Below are positions 25,450-39,618 of a stretch of 64,000 bases of DNA, one piece after another. Both the position numbers and the translations under genes were made by a program. The stretch is from Roseovarius pacificus (lineage in GTDB: Bacteria > Pseudomonadota > Alphaproteobacteria > Rhodobacterales > Rhodobacteraceae), in contig NZ_FRBR01000001.1 in NCBI RefSeq assembly GCF_900142665.1, positions 1,104,364 to 1,168,363 on the forward strand, given 5' to 3'. Position 1 is the stretch's first letter. Each line of letters opens with the position of its first letter. The notes under the pieces were generated by a model, which searched no databases, was not told where the DNA came from, and worked only from the letters and a program-made list of their open reading frames with translations.

Positions 25450-26172
25450 ATGGATAAGTTCGAGACGTTTTCACCCTTCCCTGCCCCGACAAATACGCGC
25501 CCCTTGCTGGGGCTGACGATTCTTCTGGTCGAGGACAGCCGCTTTGCTTCCGAGGCCATGCGCCTGATGTGCCTGCGCAGCGGCGCGCGCCTGCGGCGGG
25601 CGGATTGCCTGTATGCGGCGCGCCGCCATCTGAAAGTCTATCGCCCATCGGGCGTGATCGTTGATATCGGCCTGCCCGACGGATCGGGGCTGGAGTTGAT
25701 CGAGGAGCTGAGCACAACCAGCCCCCGTGTGGGAATACTGTTGGGCCTGAGCGGCGATCCCGATGCCGCGGACAAGGCCACAGCGGCCGGGGCGGACGGG
25801 TGCCTCGTCAAACCGTTGCACAACCTGGCGGGTTTCCAACAGAAAATCCTTGCCGCCCTTCCCACCGAGCGTCAGCTTGCCGGGCCTCGCGCCCTGACCG
25901 ACGAGGTCATCGAACCCGACCGGACGGCCTATTGCGATGATATGAGCCGCGCGGCAAACCTGCTGAATGTTCCCGGCGACGAGGGCATTCTTGATTACGT
26001 GGCACAGTTCCTTGGCGGCATTGCCCGGTCTGCCGGGGACGACCAACTGGCCGATGCAGCGCGCAACCTGGCCCATAGTCGACGCAACGGCACACCGAGC
26101 GATTTACTGGCCGCCACCGCACGGGTTGGGACCCTTGTGCAGGATCGGATGCAAAAACGCGCTGCGATCTAG
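25450..26172 (+). CDS. Response regulator with unassigned C-terminal domain
   Basis: 240 residues. A REC domain spans about 21-135: acidic pair Glu28-Asp29 in LLVEDS, phospho-acceptor Asp72 in VIVDIGLPDGSG, Ser101 and Lys121 (LVKPL). The remaining 100 residues are helical (DEGILDYVAQFLGGIARSAG) and lack a DNA-binding motif, so it is not a standard transcription factor; an Hpt-like or output-interaction domain is possible. No kinase is adjacent. It overlaps the convergent GNAT gene by 4 bases. Confidence 0.85.
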   Translation: MDKFETFSPFPAPTNTRPLLGLTILLVEDSRFASEAMRLMCLRSGARLRRADCLYAARRHLKVYRPSGVIVDIGLPDGSGLELIEELSTTSPRVGILLGLSGDPDAADKATAAGADGCLVKPLHNLAGFQQKILAALPTERQLAGPRALTDEVIEPDRTAYCDDMSRAANLLNVPGDEGILDYVAQFLGGIARSAGDDQLADAARNLAHSRRNGTPSDLLAATARVGTLVQDRMQKRAAI

Positions 26173-26876
26173 GTATTCGAAGCCGGAACCAACGCCTGTG
26201 CGGTCAGATCGCTCAGGCGGCTATTCTGACCTCCGGCAGCATCGAAATTGTCCGGTGCCAGCCAGGTCGCGTAGGCCGTGCGCAACGCGGGCCATTCGCT
26301 GTCGATCACCGCGAACCACGCCGTATCGCGGTTGCGCCCTTTGACAACGGTGGCTTGCCGGAAGGTCCCCTCATAGGTAAATCCGAACCTTTGCGCCGCC
26401 CGCCGAGAGGGCGCGTTGAGCGCATCGCATTTCCATTCGAATCGCCGATACCCCGCGTCGAACGCCCATTGCATCATCAGGAAAATTGCCTCGGTCGCGG
26501 CGCGGGTACGCTGAAGGCATGGTGCCATGGCGATATAACCGACCTCAATCGACCCCGAAGCGGGCTTGATCCGCAGGAAAGACGCGAACCCGCCCCAAAC
26601 CCCTGTATTGCGGTCAAAGATCGCGTAAAACAGAATATCGTCGCGGGCGGTCGCGGCCTGCATCCAGTCGGCAAACGCCTCGGGCGTCGCAAAGGGACCG
26701 TCGGGCATGTAATCCCATACCCAGTCATGCCCGACAAAGGCGTCATACAACGCTTCGGTGTGCGTCGTGGCGGAAAGCCGTTCGAGCAAGGCAAAACGCC
26801 CCTCCAACCGATCAGGGCCGGGGCATGGCGGCGTTTTCCAGTTTCCGACTGGCGGGCCAAGGGGGCGGTCTGTCAT
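26169..26876 (-). CDS. GNAT family N-acetyltransferase (RimJ/RimL-like)
   Basis: 235 residues. The GNAT core is seen in SIEVGYIAMAPCLQRTRAAT (acetyl-CoA loop) and FEWKCDALNAPSRRAAQRFGF, with the typical ending EGTFRQATVVKGRNRDTAWF. Members acetylate N-termini or small molecules. Start 26876 (MTDRPLGPPVG) was chosen as the family start; the upstream 21 codons are doubtful. The 3' end overlaps the response-regulator gene. Confidence 0.9.
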   Translation of the reverse strand: MTDRPLGPPVGNWKTPPCPGPDRLEGRFALLERLSATTHTEALYDAFVGHDWVWDYMPDGPFATPEAFADWMQAATARDDILFYAIFDRNTGVWGGFASFLRIKPASGSIEVGYIAMAPCLQRTRAATEAIFLMMQWAFDAGYRRFEWKCDALNAPSRRAAQRFGFTYEGTFRQATVVKGRNRDTAWFAVIDSEWPALRTAYATWLAPDNFDAAGGQNSRLSDLTAQALVPASNT

Positions 26877-26964
26877 GAAAGGCTCCGGAGCAATGTCGGC
26901 GCAGCATAGGAACCGGAGCAACGCATGAAAAGGGCGCATCGTTCAGATGCGCCCCTGATCATGA

Positions 26965-28743
26965 TCAATCCTGCTGTTCGATGACCCGCAGGCTGAGATC
27001 CATCAACTGGTCGCTGGTGGGCTCAGAGGGGGCATTCATCATCAGGTCTTCGGCCCGCTGATTCATCGGGAACATGATGACTTCGCGGATGTTGATTTCA
27101 TCGGCCAGCAGCATGACGATCCGGTCGATCCCCGCAGCGCAGCCGCCGTGGGGCGGTGCGCCATACTGGAACGCGTTGACCAGACCGCCAAAGCGTTTGT
27201 GGACCTCGGCCTCGTCGTAACCGGCCAGTTCGAACGCCTTGATCATGATGTCCAGCTTGTGATTCCGGATCGCGCCCGAGACCAGCTCATACCCGTTGCA
27301 GGCAAGGTCATACTGGAAGCCCAGAACGTCGAGCGGATCGCCGTCAAGTGCATCCCGCCCGCCCTGAGGCATCGAGAACGGGTTGTGCGAGAAATCCACC
27401 GCACCGGTTTCGTCGTCTTTCTCGTACATCGGGAAATCGACGACCCAGCAAAAGGCGTAGCGATCTTTTTCCGTCAGGCCCAGTTCCTCACCGATGACGT
27501 TGCGGGCACGACCGGCCACCGCCTCGAAGGACGAGGGCTTGCCGCCAAGGAAAAATGCGGCGTCGCCCTTGCCGAGGCCAAGTTGCAGGCGAATGGCTTC
27601 GGTGCGTTCGGGGCCGATATTCTTGGCCAGGGGGCCAGCGGCCTCCACCCCGTTTTCGCCATCGCGCCAGAAGATATAGCCCATACCCGGCAATCCCTCT
27701 TTCTGGGCATAAGCATTCATGCGGTCGCAGAACTTGCGGCTGCCGCCGGTGGGCGCGGGGATGGCGCGAATTTCGGTGCCGTCCTGCTCCAGCAGCTTGG
27801 CGAAGATGGCAAAGCCCGATCCGCGGAAATGCTCGGATACGTCCTGCATCTTGATCGGGTTGCGCAGGTCGGGCTTGTCGCTGCCGTACCACAGCGCCGC
27901 GTCACGATAGGAAATATGCGGCCAGTGCTTGTCGACCTTGTGGCCACCGCCGAATTCCTCGAACACGCCTTCGATCACCGGCTGAATGGTGTCGAACACG
28001 TCCTGTTGTTCGACAAAGCTCATTTCCAAGTCGAGCTGATAGAAATCGGTGGGCGAGCGGTCGGCGCGCGGGTCTTCGTCGCGGAAGCACGGCGCGATCT
28101 GGAAATACTTGTCGAAACCCGACACCATGATCAACTGCTTGAACAGTTGCGGGGCCTGCGGCAGGGCGTAGAACTTGCCGGGATGCAGGCGTGAGGGCAC
28201 CAGAAAGTCGCGCGCGCCCTCGGGCGAGGATGCGGTGATGATCGGCGTCTGGTATTCGCGAAACCCCTTGTCCCACATACGGCGGCGGATCGAGGCGATC
28301 ACGTCCGAGCGCAGGGTCATGTTGCGCTGCATCTCTTCGCGGCGCAGATCGAGGTAACGATAGCGCAGGCGGGTTTCCTCGGGGTATTCCTGATCGCCGA
28401 AAACCATGAGGGGCAGTTCGTTTGCACTGCCCAAAACCTCGATATCGCGGATGAACACCTCGATCTCGCCGGTGGGGATCTTGGGGTTGATCAGGCTGTC
28501 GGCGCGCGCCTTCACGTTGCCGTCGATACGGATGCACCATTCCGAGCGGACCTTTTCCACCTCGGCAAAGACCGGGCTGTCGGGATCGCACAGAACCTGG
28601 GTGATGCCGTAGTGGTCGCGCAGGTCGATGAACAGAACCCCGCCGTGATCCCGGATGCGATGCACCCAGCCAGACAGGCGAACGGTGTCGCCCACGTTGG
28701 ATTTGTCGAGTTCGGCGCAGGTATGGCTGCGATATGCGTGCAT
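26965..28743 (-). CDS. aspS: Aspartyl-tRNA synthetase
   Basis: 592 residues, the bacterial long form. N-terminal OB-fold anticodon domain ([20 protein letters not shown]), class II motif 2 ([20 protein letters not shown]), the bacterial GAD insertion, and motif 3 in [20 protein letters not shown]. Start 28743 ([20 protein letters not shown]) matches the family; the open frame upstream is spurious. Many alphaproteobacteria use a non-discriminating AspRS with GatCAB; which type this is cannot be read here. Confidence 0.97.
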   Translation of the reverse strand: MHAYRSHTCAELDKSNVGDTVRLSGWVHRIRDHGGVLFIDLRDHYGITQVLCDPDSPVFAEVEKVRSEWCIRIDGNVKARADSLINPKIPTGEIEVFIRDIEVLGSANELPLMVFGDQEYPEETRLRYRYLDLRREEMQRNMTLRSDVIASIRRRMWDKGFREYQTPIITASSPEGARDFLVPSRLHPGKFYALPQAPQLFKQLIMVSGFDKYFQIAPCFRDEDPRADRSPTDFYQLDLEMSFVEQQDVFDTIQPVIEGVFEEFGGGHKVDKHWPHISYRDAALWYGSDKPDLRNPIKMQDVSEHFRGSGFAIFAKLLEQDGTEIRAIPAPTGGSRKFCDRMNAYAQKEGLPGMGYIFWRDGENGVEAAGPLAKNIGPERTEAIRLQLGLGKGDAAFFLGGKPSSFEAVAGRARNVIGEELGLTEKDRYAFCWVVDFPMYEKDDETGAVDFSHNPFSMPQGGRDALDGDPLDVLGFQYDLACNGYELVSGAIRNHKLDIMIKAFELAGYDEAEVHKRFGGLVNAFQYGAPPHGGCAAGIDRIVMLLADEINIREVIMFPMNQRAEDLMMNAPSEPTSDQLMDLSLRVIEQQD

Positions 28744-28997
28744 GACGTCCTCTCTGGCCCCGGTGGGCTGCGTGGCTTGGTTCGGGCCGATACACCTTGG
28801 CAGAAGACCAAAGTCAAGGGGCGGGCGGGCGCGCATCCGGCATGCGGTGCGTAAAATCGTTTGCAGACAGGGTTTTCTTGGGCAAAAATATGGACATCGG
28901 GCAGAAAAGCCGGGGCAACCCGGACAACCGTCGGCAGGTTTCGTATCTCCGTATGACCGCGCCAGATGCAGGCGCATTTGCATGGGGGTGGAAGGAA

Positions 28998-30230
28998 ATG
29001 TGGACGAAAGCGCTGGACAGGTTGCTGGAGCACCTGTTCCGAAACGGTGATCTGAAGATCGTGTTTCCCGACGGGACAGCACGGCGATATGGCGACGGAA
29101 CCGGGCAATCCGTGTCTGTTACGCTGCTTGATGACAGCCTGCCCCGCCGGATCATCCTGTCGCCGGACATGGCTGTAGGCGAAGCCTATATGGATGGCCG
29201 GCTAACCATCGAGGACGACGACCTTTATGGTTTTTTGGCGCTCGCCATTGGCAACATCGCAGCCAACGGGCAACCGTGGTTCCGCAAGCCGCTGGTCATG
29301 GGCCGCCATCTGCTGCGCCGCCTGGAACAGTTCAACCCGATGAGCCGCGCACAAGCCAATGTCGCGCATCACTATGATCTGTCCGGCGAATTATACGATC
29401 TGTTTCTGGACCGTGATCGGCAATACTCCTGCGCCTATTTCCGAAATCCCGACATGACGCTCGAAGAGGCGCAAGAGGCCAAGAAACACCACATCGCCGG
29501 CAAGCTGCTGATCGAACCGGGCATGCGGGTTCTGGATATCGGCTGTGGCTGGGGCGGTATGGGGCTTACGCTGGCGCGCGACTATGGCGCCGAGGTTCTG
29601 GGCGTGACCCTGTCAAAGGAACAGCATGCCATGGCCAATGCCCGCGCCGAAAAGGCGGGGCTGGCGGATCGCGCAAAGTTCGAATTGCTGGACTATCGCA
29701 AAGTCGATGGACAGTTCGACAGGATCGTTTCGGTCGGCATGTTCGAACATGTGGGCATTCCGCATTATACCGAGTATTTCCGCAACGTGTCGGAGCGTCT
29801 GGCTCCCGATGGCATCGCCCTGATCCATACCATCGGGCGGGCCGAGCCACCGGGCACGACCAGCCCCTGGATCACCAAGTATATCTTTCCAGGCGGCTAT
29901 GTTCCGTCGATGTCCGAAGCCATGAAAGCCATCGAGAAACAGCCGCTGTATACGACGGATGTGGAAATCTGGCGGCTTCACTACGCAGAAACCCTGCGCC
30001 ATTGGTACGACCGCTTCACCGCCAATATCGACAAGGCCCGCGCGCTTTATGACGAACGGTTCTGCCGGATGTGGCGCTATTACCTTGTGGCCTGCGAACT
30101 GACGTTCCGGCTGAACCGGCAAGTGGTGTTCCAGTTTCAGCTTTCACCCAAGCAAGACGCGGTGCCGTTGACGCGGGATTACCTGTACCCGGACGACGGG
30201 AAAAACACGCTGCGGCACGCGGCCGAGTGA
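28998..30230 (+). CDS. Cyclopropane-fatty-acyl-phospholipid synthase family methyltransferase
   Basis: 410 residues. The SAM site is [16 protein letters not shown] and the family block [18 protein letters not shown] plus the ending of aromatic and Arg residues ([14 protein letters not shown]) fit CFA synthases, including the N-terminal lipid-binding part with GEAYMDGRL. It probably methylenates unsaturated membrane lipids. ATG 28998 follows GGAAGGA closely; other in-frame ATGs exist at 28842 and 28953, so the start is uncertain. Divergent from aspS. Confidence 0.88.
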   Translation: MWTKALDRLLEHLFRNGDLKIVFPDGTARRYGDGTGQSVSVTLLDDSLPRRIILSPDMAVGEAYMDGRLTIEDDDLYGFLALAIGNIAANGQPWFRKPLVMGRHLLRRLEQFNPMSRAQANVAHHYDLSGELYDLFLDRDRQYSCAYFRNPDMTLEEAQEAKKHHIAGKLLIEPGMRVLDIGCGWGGMGLTLARDYGAEVLGVTLSKEQHAMANARAEKAGLADRAKFELLDYRKVDGQFDRIVSVGMFEHVGIPHYTEYFRNVSERLAPDGIALIHTIGRAEPPGTTSPWITKYIFPGGYVPSMSEAMKAIEKQPLYTTDVEIWRLHYAETLRHWYDRFTANIDKARALYDERFCRMWRYYLVACELTFRLNRQVVFQFQLSPKQDAVPLTRDYLYPDDGKNTLRHAAE

Positions 30231-30237
30231 GTGCACT

Positions 30238-31365
30238 TCAACCCCGCCCCGACACAAGACGGCTAGCGAAACGGGCTTTCCACAACGCCTCTTCGTATTC
30301 CAAAGCGGCGGTGCTGTCATAGACCACGCCCCCTCCCACGTTCAGCGTTGCGCATTCACCGTCCAGCATCAGGGTACGAATGGCCACATTGAATTCGGAG
30401 CGCCCGTCCGGCGCGGCCCAGCCGATGGAACCGCAATAGATATCGCGCGGTGACGGTTCCAGTTCGGCCAGGATTTCCATGGCGCGCAATTTCGGCGCGC
30501 CGGTGATCGACCCACAGGGAAACAGCGCACGGAAAATATCGGACATACCCTTGCCCGCCTGCATCTGCCCGACAACCAGCGAGGTCATCTGATGCACGGT
30601 TTCATAGCTTTCGACCTTGAACAGTTCGGGTACGCGCACGCTGCCGGGGGTACAAATCCGGCTGATATCGTTGCGCAACAGATCGACGATCATCAGGTTT
30701 TCAGCGCGGTTCTTTTCGTCCGTGGCCAGAAAGGTGCGGTACTGGGCATCCTCCACCGGATCGTCGCTGCGCGGCTGCGTGCCCTTCATGGGCCGCGTTT
30801 CGATCTGCCCCTGCGCATCGGTGCGAAAGAACAGTTCGGGCGAGCGTGACAGGATCGCGGGCAGGCCTTTTGCCTGGATCAATGCGCCGAAACGCACGGG
30901 CTGAACCCTGCTGAGCGCAGCATAGAGCGCCTGCGCCCCGCCCCTGGCGCGCATACGCAGCGGGAATGTCAGGTTCGCCTGATAGATATCCCCTGCCCCG
31001 ATATAGTCATGCACGGTCTGAAAGGCGGCAGCGTAGTCCTGTTCTCTCCAGTCCGGGAGAAGGTCGTTCAGGGTCACGTCAGTCAACGGCAAATCGCCCG
31101 CCTCGTTCGGTGGGGTGTCATAGACCCCAAAGCGCAACAGCGGCAGGCGGCATCCCTTGGGCATCAGCGCCTCGAGACGCGGCTCAAGCGCGTAGCCAAG
31201 CTCATAACTTGCGAACCCGGCCAACCACTTCCCCGCATCGCGCGCCGCATCCAGGGCCAGCAACGCGGCAGGCACATCCGCGATCCGGGACGCCTCGATG
31301 ATCTGCCGCGGGCGGGCGAAGACCGCCGCATTCCCATCCGGTCCATGATCAAAGCGAATCTGCAC
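30238..31365 (-). CDS. pabB: Aminodeoxychorismate synthase component I
   Basis: 375 residues, the chorismate-binding domain with little N-terminal extension. Hallmarks are YQANLTFPLRMR, SRSPELFFR, RPMKGTQPR (nucleophile Lys), RAENLMIVDLLRNDISR and CGSITGAPKLRAMEI. It makes aminodeoxychorismate for folate. The K in PMKGT marks PabB rather than anthranilate synthase. No pabA or pabC is next to it. Convergent with the CFA gene with only 7 bases between stops. Confidence 0.93.
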   Translation of the reverse strand: MQIRFDHGPDGNAAVFARPRQIIEASRIADVPAALLALDAARDAGKWLAGFASYELGYALEPRLEALMPKGCRLPLLRFGVYDTPPNEAGDLPLTDVTLNDLLPDWREQDYAAAFQTVHDYIGAGDIYQANLTFPLRMRARGGAQALYAALSRVQPVRFGALIQAKGLPAILSRSPELFFRTDAQGQIETRPMKGTQPRSDDPVEDAQYRTFLATDEKNRAENLMIVDLLRNDISRICTPGSVRVPELFKVESYETVHQMTSLVVGQMQAGKGMSDIFRALFPCGSITGAPKLRAMEILAELEPSPRDIYCGSIGWAAPDGRSEFNVAIRTLMLDGECATLNVGGGVVYDSTAALEYEEALWKARFASRLVSGRG

Positions 31366-31551
31366 TGCGTCTTTCCTCGGGCTCTGGTGGCGCGTATGTA
31401 GAACCTACAGGTGGAAAACACACCCTCAAAAGCGGCCTTTCGACCTTGTTTTGCGATCCCCCTTGCAAGCGGTCGCGTGATGGATATAACGCCAACAATT
31501 TGCGCACGCCCCATTGTGACGGTGCGCCCGCTCAGCTGCCCGAGGATCACC

Positions 31552-34848
<3,297 letters not shown>

Positions 34849-35070
34849 GACCGCACCAACGCAACATTCAAGCCTTTGATATTTTTGGATTAACCTCCAG
34901 AAACGTCGCTCAAAGCGAAATCTATGCTGTGGATGCCAAGCTGCCATGCATAAACCGCATGGATTTTAAACAGCTTTTTGATTGCAAGGTGCGATTTTTC
35001 GACTATGTGCGGAATATGGACGTGAGACACGCCCGACTCAACCGCAACCTCGATTCATCAGGAGGCTGAC

Positions 35071-35190
35071 ATGACCCGCGACGAACTGAACCGCGAATTG
35101 CGTATGCACAGTGCTTCCTGGCCGGCGGTACTCATCGTGTACGGCATCATCGTGGCGACGATGGTGTTCAGCGCGATGTCCATCACCTGA
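35071..35190 (+). CDS. 39-residue single-pass membrane peptide
   Basis: MTRDELNRELRMHSASWPAV then LIVYGIIVATMVFSAMSIT: a charged N-terminal helix and one membrane segment. A perfect GGAGG stands 5 bases before the ATG and a strong terminator follows 60 bases after the stop, so this is a real, self-contained small gene despite its size. Function unknown; small membrane regulators of transporters or respiratory complexes have this shape. Confidence 0.72.
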   Translation: MTRDELNRELRMHSASWPAVLIVYGIIVATMVFSAMSIT

Positions 35191-35251
35191 TCCAAGGCAT
35201 GTATTGGCCAGGGGCCTTTTTCCGGCTCCGGGCACGCATTTCAGAATAGAT

Positions 35252-35284
35252 ACGGCGGATGGCGTTCCCTCCATCCGCCGTTTT
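35252..35284 (+). terminator. Intrinsic terminator after the 39-aa gene
   Basis: A perfect 11-bp stem ACGGCGGATGG/CCATCCGCCGT with an 8-base loop, followed by TTTCC on the + strand. The same stem also follows the convergent ABC operon. Confidence 0.8.
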
Positions 35285-35303
35285 CCTTTATGATTGTCTG
35301 CCC

Positions 35304-36995
35304 TCAGATATTCGTACCCTGCACCTTGGCATCGTCGGGATCAATCTCAGACGATGCCGCCTCGCCCACGTTGTCGACACCGCGTTCTTCCAGAAGGGTC
35401 GTCAGCCAGTCGGGGTCCATCTCGGGAACCGAACTGAGCAACAGATCCGTATAGGGGTGATGCGGAGGCTTGAACATTTCGTCCTTTGGCCCCTGCTCGA
35501 CCACCTTACCGTGCTGCATGACCACCACCTCGTCAGCGATGGAGCGCACTGTCGCCAGATCGTGGGTGATGAACATGTAGGCAAGATTCAACTCCTTTTG
35601 CAGGCGATCCAGAAGGCGCAGAATACCCTCGGCCACCAGTTGATCGAGGGCCGATGTCACCTCGTCACAGATGATGAAAGTCGGGTTTGCCGCCAAAGCC
35701 CGTGCAATACCGATCCGCTGCTTCTGACCACCGGACAGCTCGGGCGGATAGCGGTTGTAGAACTTGGACGGTTCCAGTTCGATGAGGTCCAGCAACTCAT
35801 CGACACGACTTTTCAGTTCGCTCCCCCGCAAGCCCTGATAGAATGCCGCCGGGCGCCCAATGATCTCTGAAATCCGCACCTTGGGATTTAGTGCCGTATC
35901 GGCCATCTGATAGATCATCTGGCACTGGCGCAACTGATCCTTGGTTCGGTTCCGATAATCCGGCGGGAAAGGTTCGCCCTTGAACAGAACCTCGCCCTTG
36001 CTCGGTGGCAACAACCCGGTGATCACCCGTGCCGTTGTCGATTTACCCGAGCCGGATTCCCCCACGACGGCGACGGTCATGCCCTCGTAGACATCGAAAC
36101 TGACATCATCGAGAACTTTCGCGCCTCCCGTATAGGACGCATCGACATTGCGCACCGAAATCAAAGGCACGCCATCCTTGGGCCGGCTTTTCTGAGGTCG
36201 CTTGAAGCTGCGGACCGCCCAGAGACTTTTGGTATAGTCCTCCTGCGGGTTGTCCAGCATCTCCTTTGTCGTGGCCTCTTCGACCTCTTCGCCCTTGAGC
36301 AGCACCTTGATCGTGTCGGCCATCTGGGCCACGACCGCTAGGTCATGGGTGATATAGATCGCCGCCGTATTGAACTGATCCACGATATCGCGGATCGCGG
36401 CCAGCACTTCGATCTGGGTGGTCACGTCGAGGGCGGTCGTGGGTTCATCGAAGATGATCAGGTCAGGACGGCACGACATGGCCATGGCCGTCATCGCACG
36501 CTGCAACTGCCCACCCGACACCTGGTGCGGATAGCGAAACCCGATTTCCTCGGGATTCGGCAGGCGCAGGCGATTATACAGGTCAATCGCGTCTTCCTGG
36601 GCCTCCAACCGCTTTTTCAACCGGTATTGAAGCGGTGCTTCGGTGTGCTGGTCGATGATCTTGTGCGCCGGATTGAACGAGGCCGCCGCCGACTGCGCCA
36701 CATAAGCGATGCGGTTGCCGCGCAAGCTGCGCTTTTCCGCCTCGGTCGCGGTTGTCAGTTCCATACCGTCGAACTCAATCGACCCGCCTGATATCCGCGT
36801 GCCGTCGCGGGCGTACCCCATGGCGGCAGCGCCGATGGTGGACTTGCCCGCACCCGATTCACCGATCAGGCCCAGAACCTCGCCGCGATGAAGGGTCAGA
36901 TCGACACCCTTGATGATGTCGACCCATTGTTCATCGGAATAGCCCTGAATTTGCAGATCCTTGATCTCGAGCAGGACTTCTTTTGATTTTACCAT
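35304..36995 (-). CDS. Peptide-type ABC transporter ATPase, two fused domains (DppD-DppF)
   Basis: 563 residues holding two nucleotide-binding domains. First: Walker [10 protein letters not shown] (about 44), signature [15 protein letters not shown], Walker [13 protein letters not shown]. Second: Walker [10 protein letters not shown] (about 316), signature [15 protein letters not shown], Walker [13 protein letters not shown]. The oligopeptide-transporter motif [12 protein letters not shown] and [13 protein letters not shown] follow each Q-loop. It powers the two permeases encoded just upstream; the gap to the permease gene is one base. Confidence 0.93.
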   Translation of the reverse strand: MVKSKEVLLEIKDLQIQGYSDEQWVDIIKGVDLTLHRGEVLGLIGESGAGKSTIGAAAMGYARDGTRISGGSIEFDGMELTTATEAEKRSLRGNRIAYVAQSAAASFNPAHKIIDQHTEAPLQYRLKKRLEAQEDAIDLYNRLRLPNPEEIGFRYPHQVSGGQLQRAMTAMAMSCRPDLIIFDEPTTALDVTTQIEVLAAIRDIVDQFNTAAIYITHDLAVVAQMADTIKVLLKGEEVEEATTKEMLDNPQEDYTKSLWAVRSFKRPQKSRPKDGVPLISVRNVDASYTGGAKVLDDVSFDVYEGMTVAVVGESGSGKSTTARVITGLLPPSKGEVLFKGEPFPPDYRNRTKDQLRQCQMIYQMADTALNPKVRISEIIGRPAAFYQGLRGSELKSRVDELLDLIELEPSKFYNRYPPELSGGQKQRIGIARALAANPTFIICDEVTSALDQLVAEGILRLLDRLQKELNLAYMFITHDLATVRSIADEVVVMQHGKVVEQGPKDEMFKPPHHPYTDLLLSSVPEMDPDWLTTLLEERGVDNVGEAASSEIDPDDAKVQGTNI

Positions 36996-36996
36996 C

Positions 36997-38439
36997 TTAT
37001 TTCTCCTTCAGGCCCGAGGAACGGAACAGCATCCAGTCCACCACGAAATTGACCGAGACAGTCAACAGCGCAATGGCCGCCGCCGGGATCAGTGGCGTGA
37101 TGTCACCGAACGAGATCAGGGTTGCGTTCTCCCGCACCATAGACCCCCAGTCCGCCGTCGGCGGCTGGATACCGAGGCCCAGGAAGGACAGGCCCGCAAC
37201 CAGCAGGAACACGAAGCAGAACTCCAACCCGAATTCGGCGATCAAGGGCGCGGTGGAGTTGGGCAGTACTTCTCGGCGTACCAGATACCACTTGTTTTCT
37301 CCACGTAGCCGAGCGGCTTCAATGTAATCCATTACGGCAACATTCCCAGCTACCGCTCGTGTCAGTCGATACACCCTTGGTGCATAAATAATTGCGACGA
37401 CGAGTATAAGCACCACATAGGACGCGTCGAATAACGAAGCCATCCCAACTGCGAAGCCAAGTACGACAACGGTACCGGTAAGCGAGCCAAACAACCACCC
37501 GGCCACACCTTGAGCAGCAGCGGCAAGTACGAGCATCCCAATGAGGAAACCGATAAATGCCATCATAGCAGAACTCATGACAAATTCTGCAAGCTCCTGA
37601 TTTCCGTTAAACAAGTCCAGCCACTCCTGACTGTCTTTGAGAGCACTAAACACTGATACCATCAGGAGAGAAAAAATCAGCGACGGGATTGACATAATAA
37701 CATCGGCAACACGCGACAAAACCTGATCGAGCAATCCTCCATTCACTGCCGCCAACAGACCTGCCATCGCCCCAAGAATGAATGCTAGCAATGTCCCCAT
37801 AAGCGCCAGTGAAACAGAGTTGCGTGCGCCGTATATGATCCTACTGAAGATATCACGGCCCAACTGATCGGCTCCAAGCAACATATTCCCATCCGCAGGG
37901 GCAAAAGCCGATGCTATTACTTCAGCCTCACCATATGGCGCAATATAGGGGGCAAAGATGCCCGCAATCGCATAAGTAAAGATGACGAACATTCCAAAAG
38001 ATGCAGTCAAGGGCGCGGTGCGCAACTCTTTTGCGATCTCTGTTGTCATCGCTATCATGAGAACTGCCAGAATAAACAAGGCAATGGCGATTTCCTTGAG
38101 CGGCCATCCCATTATCGCAGACACAATGAATAGTACGACCGGGATCAAGAATCCGCTATAGAGCAGAGGCGGTGCCGCGGCGAAGGAACTACCCACATTG
38201 CTTTCTGCCAGCTGGATAAGAAACTCACGAAAGGCGTAAGACACCATTGCAGTCAGGCCAAGAAGCCCAGTGCACACGGCAACCGCTTTGAGCATACCTA
38301 CACCTCCGACGATACCCAGTACAAAAGACACCAGCGTCAGAGAGAACAGCAACAGGAACCAAGTGCGCTTGTTGAAATAGGCCGCCAGACACGAGGCGAT
38401 CAGGAGAAGGGTATAGTAGACGATTACGAAAAGGTTCAT
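36997..38439 (-). CDS. ABC transporter permease, DppC-like, enlarged and mosaic
   Basis: 480 residues against about 300 in DppC. Residues 1-145 add several membrane segments before the usual start (TASFGMFVIFTYAIAGIFAP). The permease core is recognisable (LGADQLGRDIFSRIIYGARN; ADVIMSIPSLIFSLLM; EAA loop YIEAARLRGENKWYLVRREV), but residues about 266-341 insert two extra membrane segments inside it. DNA coding for residues about 46-373 is clearly AT-richer than both ends and than its neighbours, suggesting a transferred or slowly ameliorating segment. The reading frame is intact, so the gene is probably functional. Confidence 0.88.
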   Translation of the reverse strand: MNLFVIVYYTLLLIASCLAAYFNKRTWFLLLFSLTLVSFVLGIVGGVGMLKAVAVCTGLLGLTAMVSYAFREFLIQLAESNVGSSFAAAPPLLYSGFLIPVVLFIVSAIMGWPLKEIAIALFILAVLMIAMTTEIAKELRTAPLTASFGMFVIFTYAIAGIFAPYIAPYGEAEVIASAFAPADGNMLLGADQLGRDIFSRIIYGARNSVSLALMGTLLAFILGAMAGLLAAVNGGLLDQVLSRVADVIMSIPSLIFSLLMVSVFSALKDSQEWLDLFNGNQELAEFVMSSAMMAFIGFLIGMLVLAAAAQGVAGWLFGSLTGTVVVLGFAVGMASLFDASYVVLILVVAIIYAPRVYRLTRAVAGNVAVMDYIEAARLRGENKWYLVRREVLPNSTAPLIAEFGLEFCFVFLLVAGLSFLGLGIQPPTADWGSMVRENATLISFGDITPLIPAAAIALLTVSVNFVVDWMLFRSSGLKEK

Positions 38440-38452
38440 TGATCTGCCCCCC

Positions 38453-39409
38453 TCACTTAGGATGCCGCAGACGCGGATTGGTCAGGATAGCCCCGACATC
38501 TGCCGCGAGATTCAGCAGGATGAAGGTCGCCGCGAAGATCAGGCAGCACGCCTGCACAACGGGGAAGTCGCGCTTGGACACCGCATCGACCAGTGCCTGG
38601 CCGATCCCCGGATAGACGAACACCACCTCGACCAGCACAACACCGGTAATCAGGTAGGCAAGGTTCAGCGCCACGACGTTGATGATCGGCGCCCATGCAT
38701 TCGGCAATGCGTGCTTGACGATCACTTTCCATGGCGGCGCGCCTTTCAACCGCGCCATTTCAATATAGGGAGATGCCAGCAGGTTGATGATCGCAGCCCG
38801 TGTCATACGCATCATGTGCGCCGTCACCACCAGAACCAGCGTCAAGGCCGGCAGGAACGTACGGTAGAGAAGGTCTCCGAGACTCATCCCCTCGCTCAGG
38901 CTGGAGATTGCGGGAAACATGCCCCACTTGACCGAGAAGTAGAGGATCAGAATATACCCGAGAAAAAACTCGGGGGACGAGATCGAAGTCAGTGTCAGCA
39001 CATTGGCCACCCTGTCGAACACCGAATTGCGCAACAGCGCCACGATGATGCCAAGGACAATCGCGAACGGCACGGCGATCACCGCGGCATAAGCCGCTAG
39101 GAACAGCGTATTCATGAACCGCTCGCCAATCAGCGTGGTCACACGTTCCCCGGTCACGACCGACGAACCGAAATCAAATGTCACCGCGCCGCTCAACCAT
39201 TCGAGATAGCGCACGATCGCCGGTTTGTTCAGGCCCATCTGCTCGCGCAATGCGGCAAGGTTTTCTTCGGTCGCACCCTGACCCAGAACCGCCTGAGCGA
39301 TATCGCCCGGCAGCAATTCGACCATGAAGAAGATAATGATCGAGATCACGAAAAGAATGATCAGTCCGAGACCGAGCCGTCTTCCTATCAGCCCTAGAAT
39401 GTCTCCCAT
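38453..39409 (-). CDS. ABC transporter permease, DppB-like
   Basis: 318 residues with six membrane segments, N-terminal motif LGLGLIILFVISIIIFFMVE, LLPGDIAQAVLGQGATEENL, and the EAA-type loop YIEMARLKGAPPWKVIVKHA. Standard length for the family. Pairs with the enlarged permease 13 bases downstream to form the membrane channel of the peptide-type importer. Confidence 0.93.
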   Translation of the reverse strand: MGDILGLIGRRLGLGLIILFVISIIIFFMVELLPGDIAQAVLGQGATEENLAALREQMGLNKPAIVRYLEWLSGAVTFDFGSSVVTGERVTTLIGERFMNTLFLAAYAAVIAVPFAIVLGIIVALLRNSVFDRVANVLTLTSISSPEFFLGYILILYFSVKWGMFPAISSLSEGMSLGDLLYRTFLPALTLVLVVTAHMMRMTRAAIINLLASPYIEMARLKGAPPWKVIVKHALPNAWAPIINVVALNLAYLITGVVLVEVVFVYPGIGQALVDAVSKRDFPVVQACCLIFAATFILLNLAADVGAILTNPRLRHPK

Positions 39410-39584
39410 CTGTCCCTCCTGCTGTTGTGCCTGCGTCTTGGGAATCTTCTGGTTCCCGGCGCATGGCCGAACAGATTAGTTCTTGTTTCCCTGCCCCGGT
39501 TTTGATCTGCATTTACTTTGTCCGGGGCGGTTTTTGGCCGGGTGAGCGAGGCTGGGACGCCCGTTACACACCCGGCAGCGAGCA

Positions 39585-39608
39585 GGCCCGGCGCTTTCGC
39601 ACCGGGCC
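39585..39608 (-). terminator. Stem-loop between binding-protein and permease genes
   Basis: GGCCCGGTGC-GAAA-GCGCCGGGCC on the - strand, 10 bases after the binding-protein stop, no T run. Such stems usually protect the abundant binding-protein mRNA and lower read-through into permease genes. Confidence 0.55.
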
Positions 39609-39618
39609 GTCCTGTCGT

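Noticed and set aside
36997..38439. Frameshift or gene fusion artefact in the permease gene
   Set aside because: One intact frame with membrane-type composition throughout; the AT-rich part reads as real protein, so it is kept as a mosaic gene.
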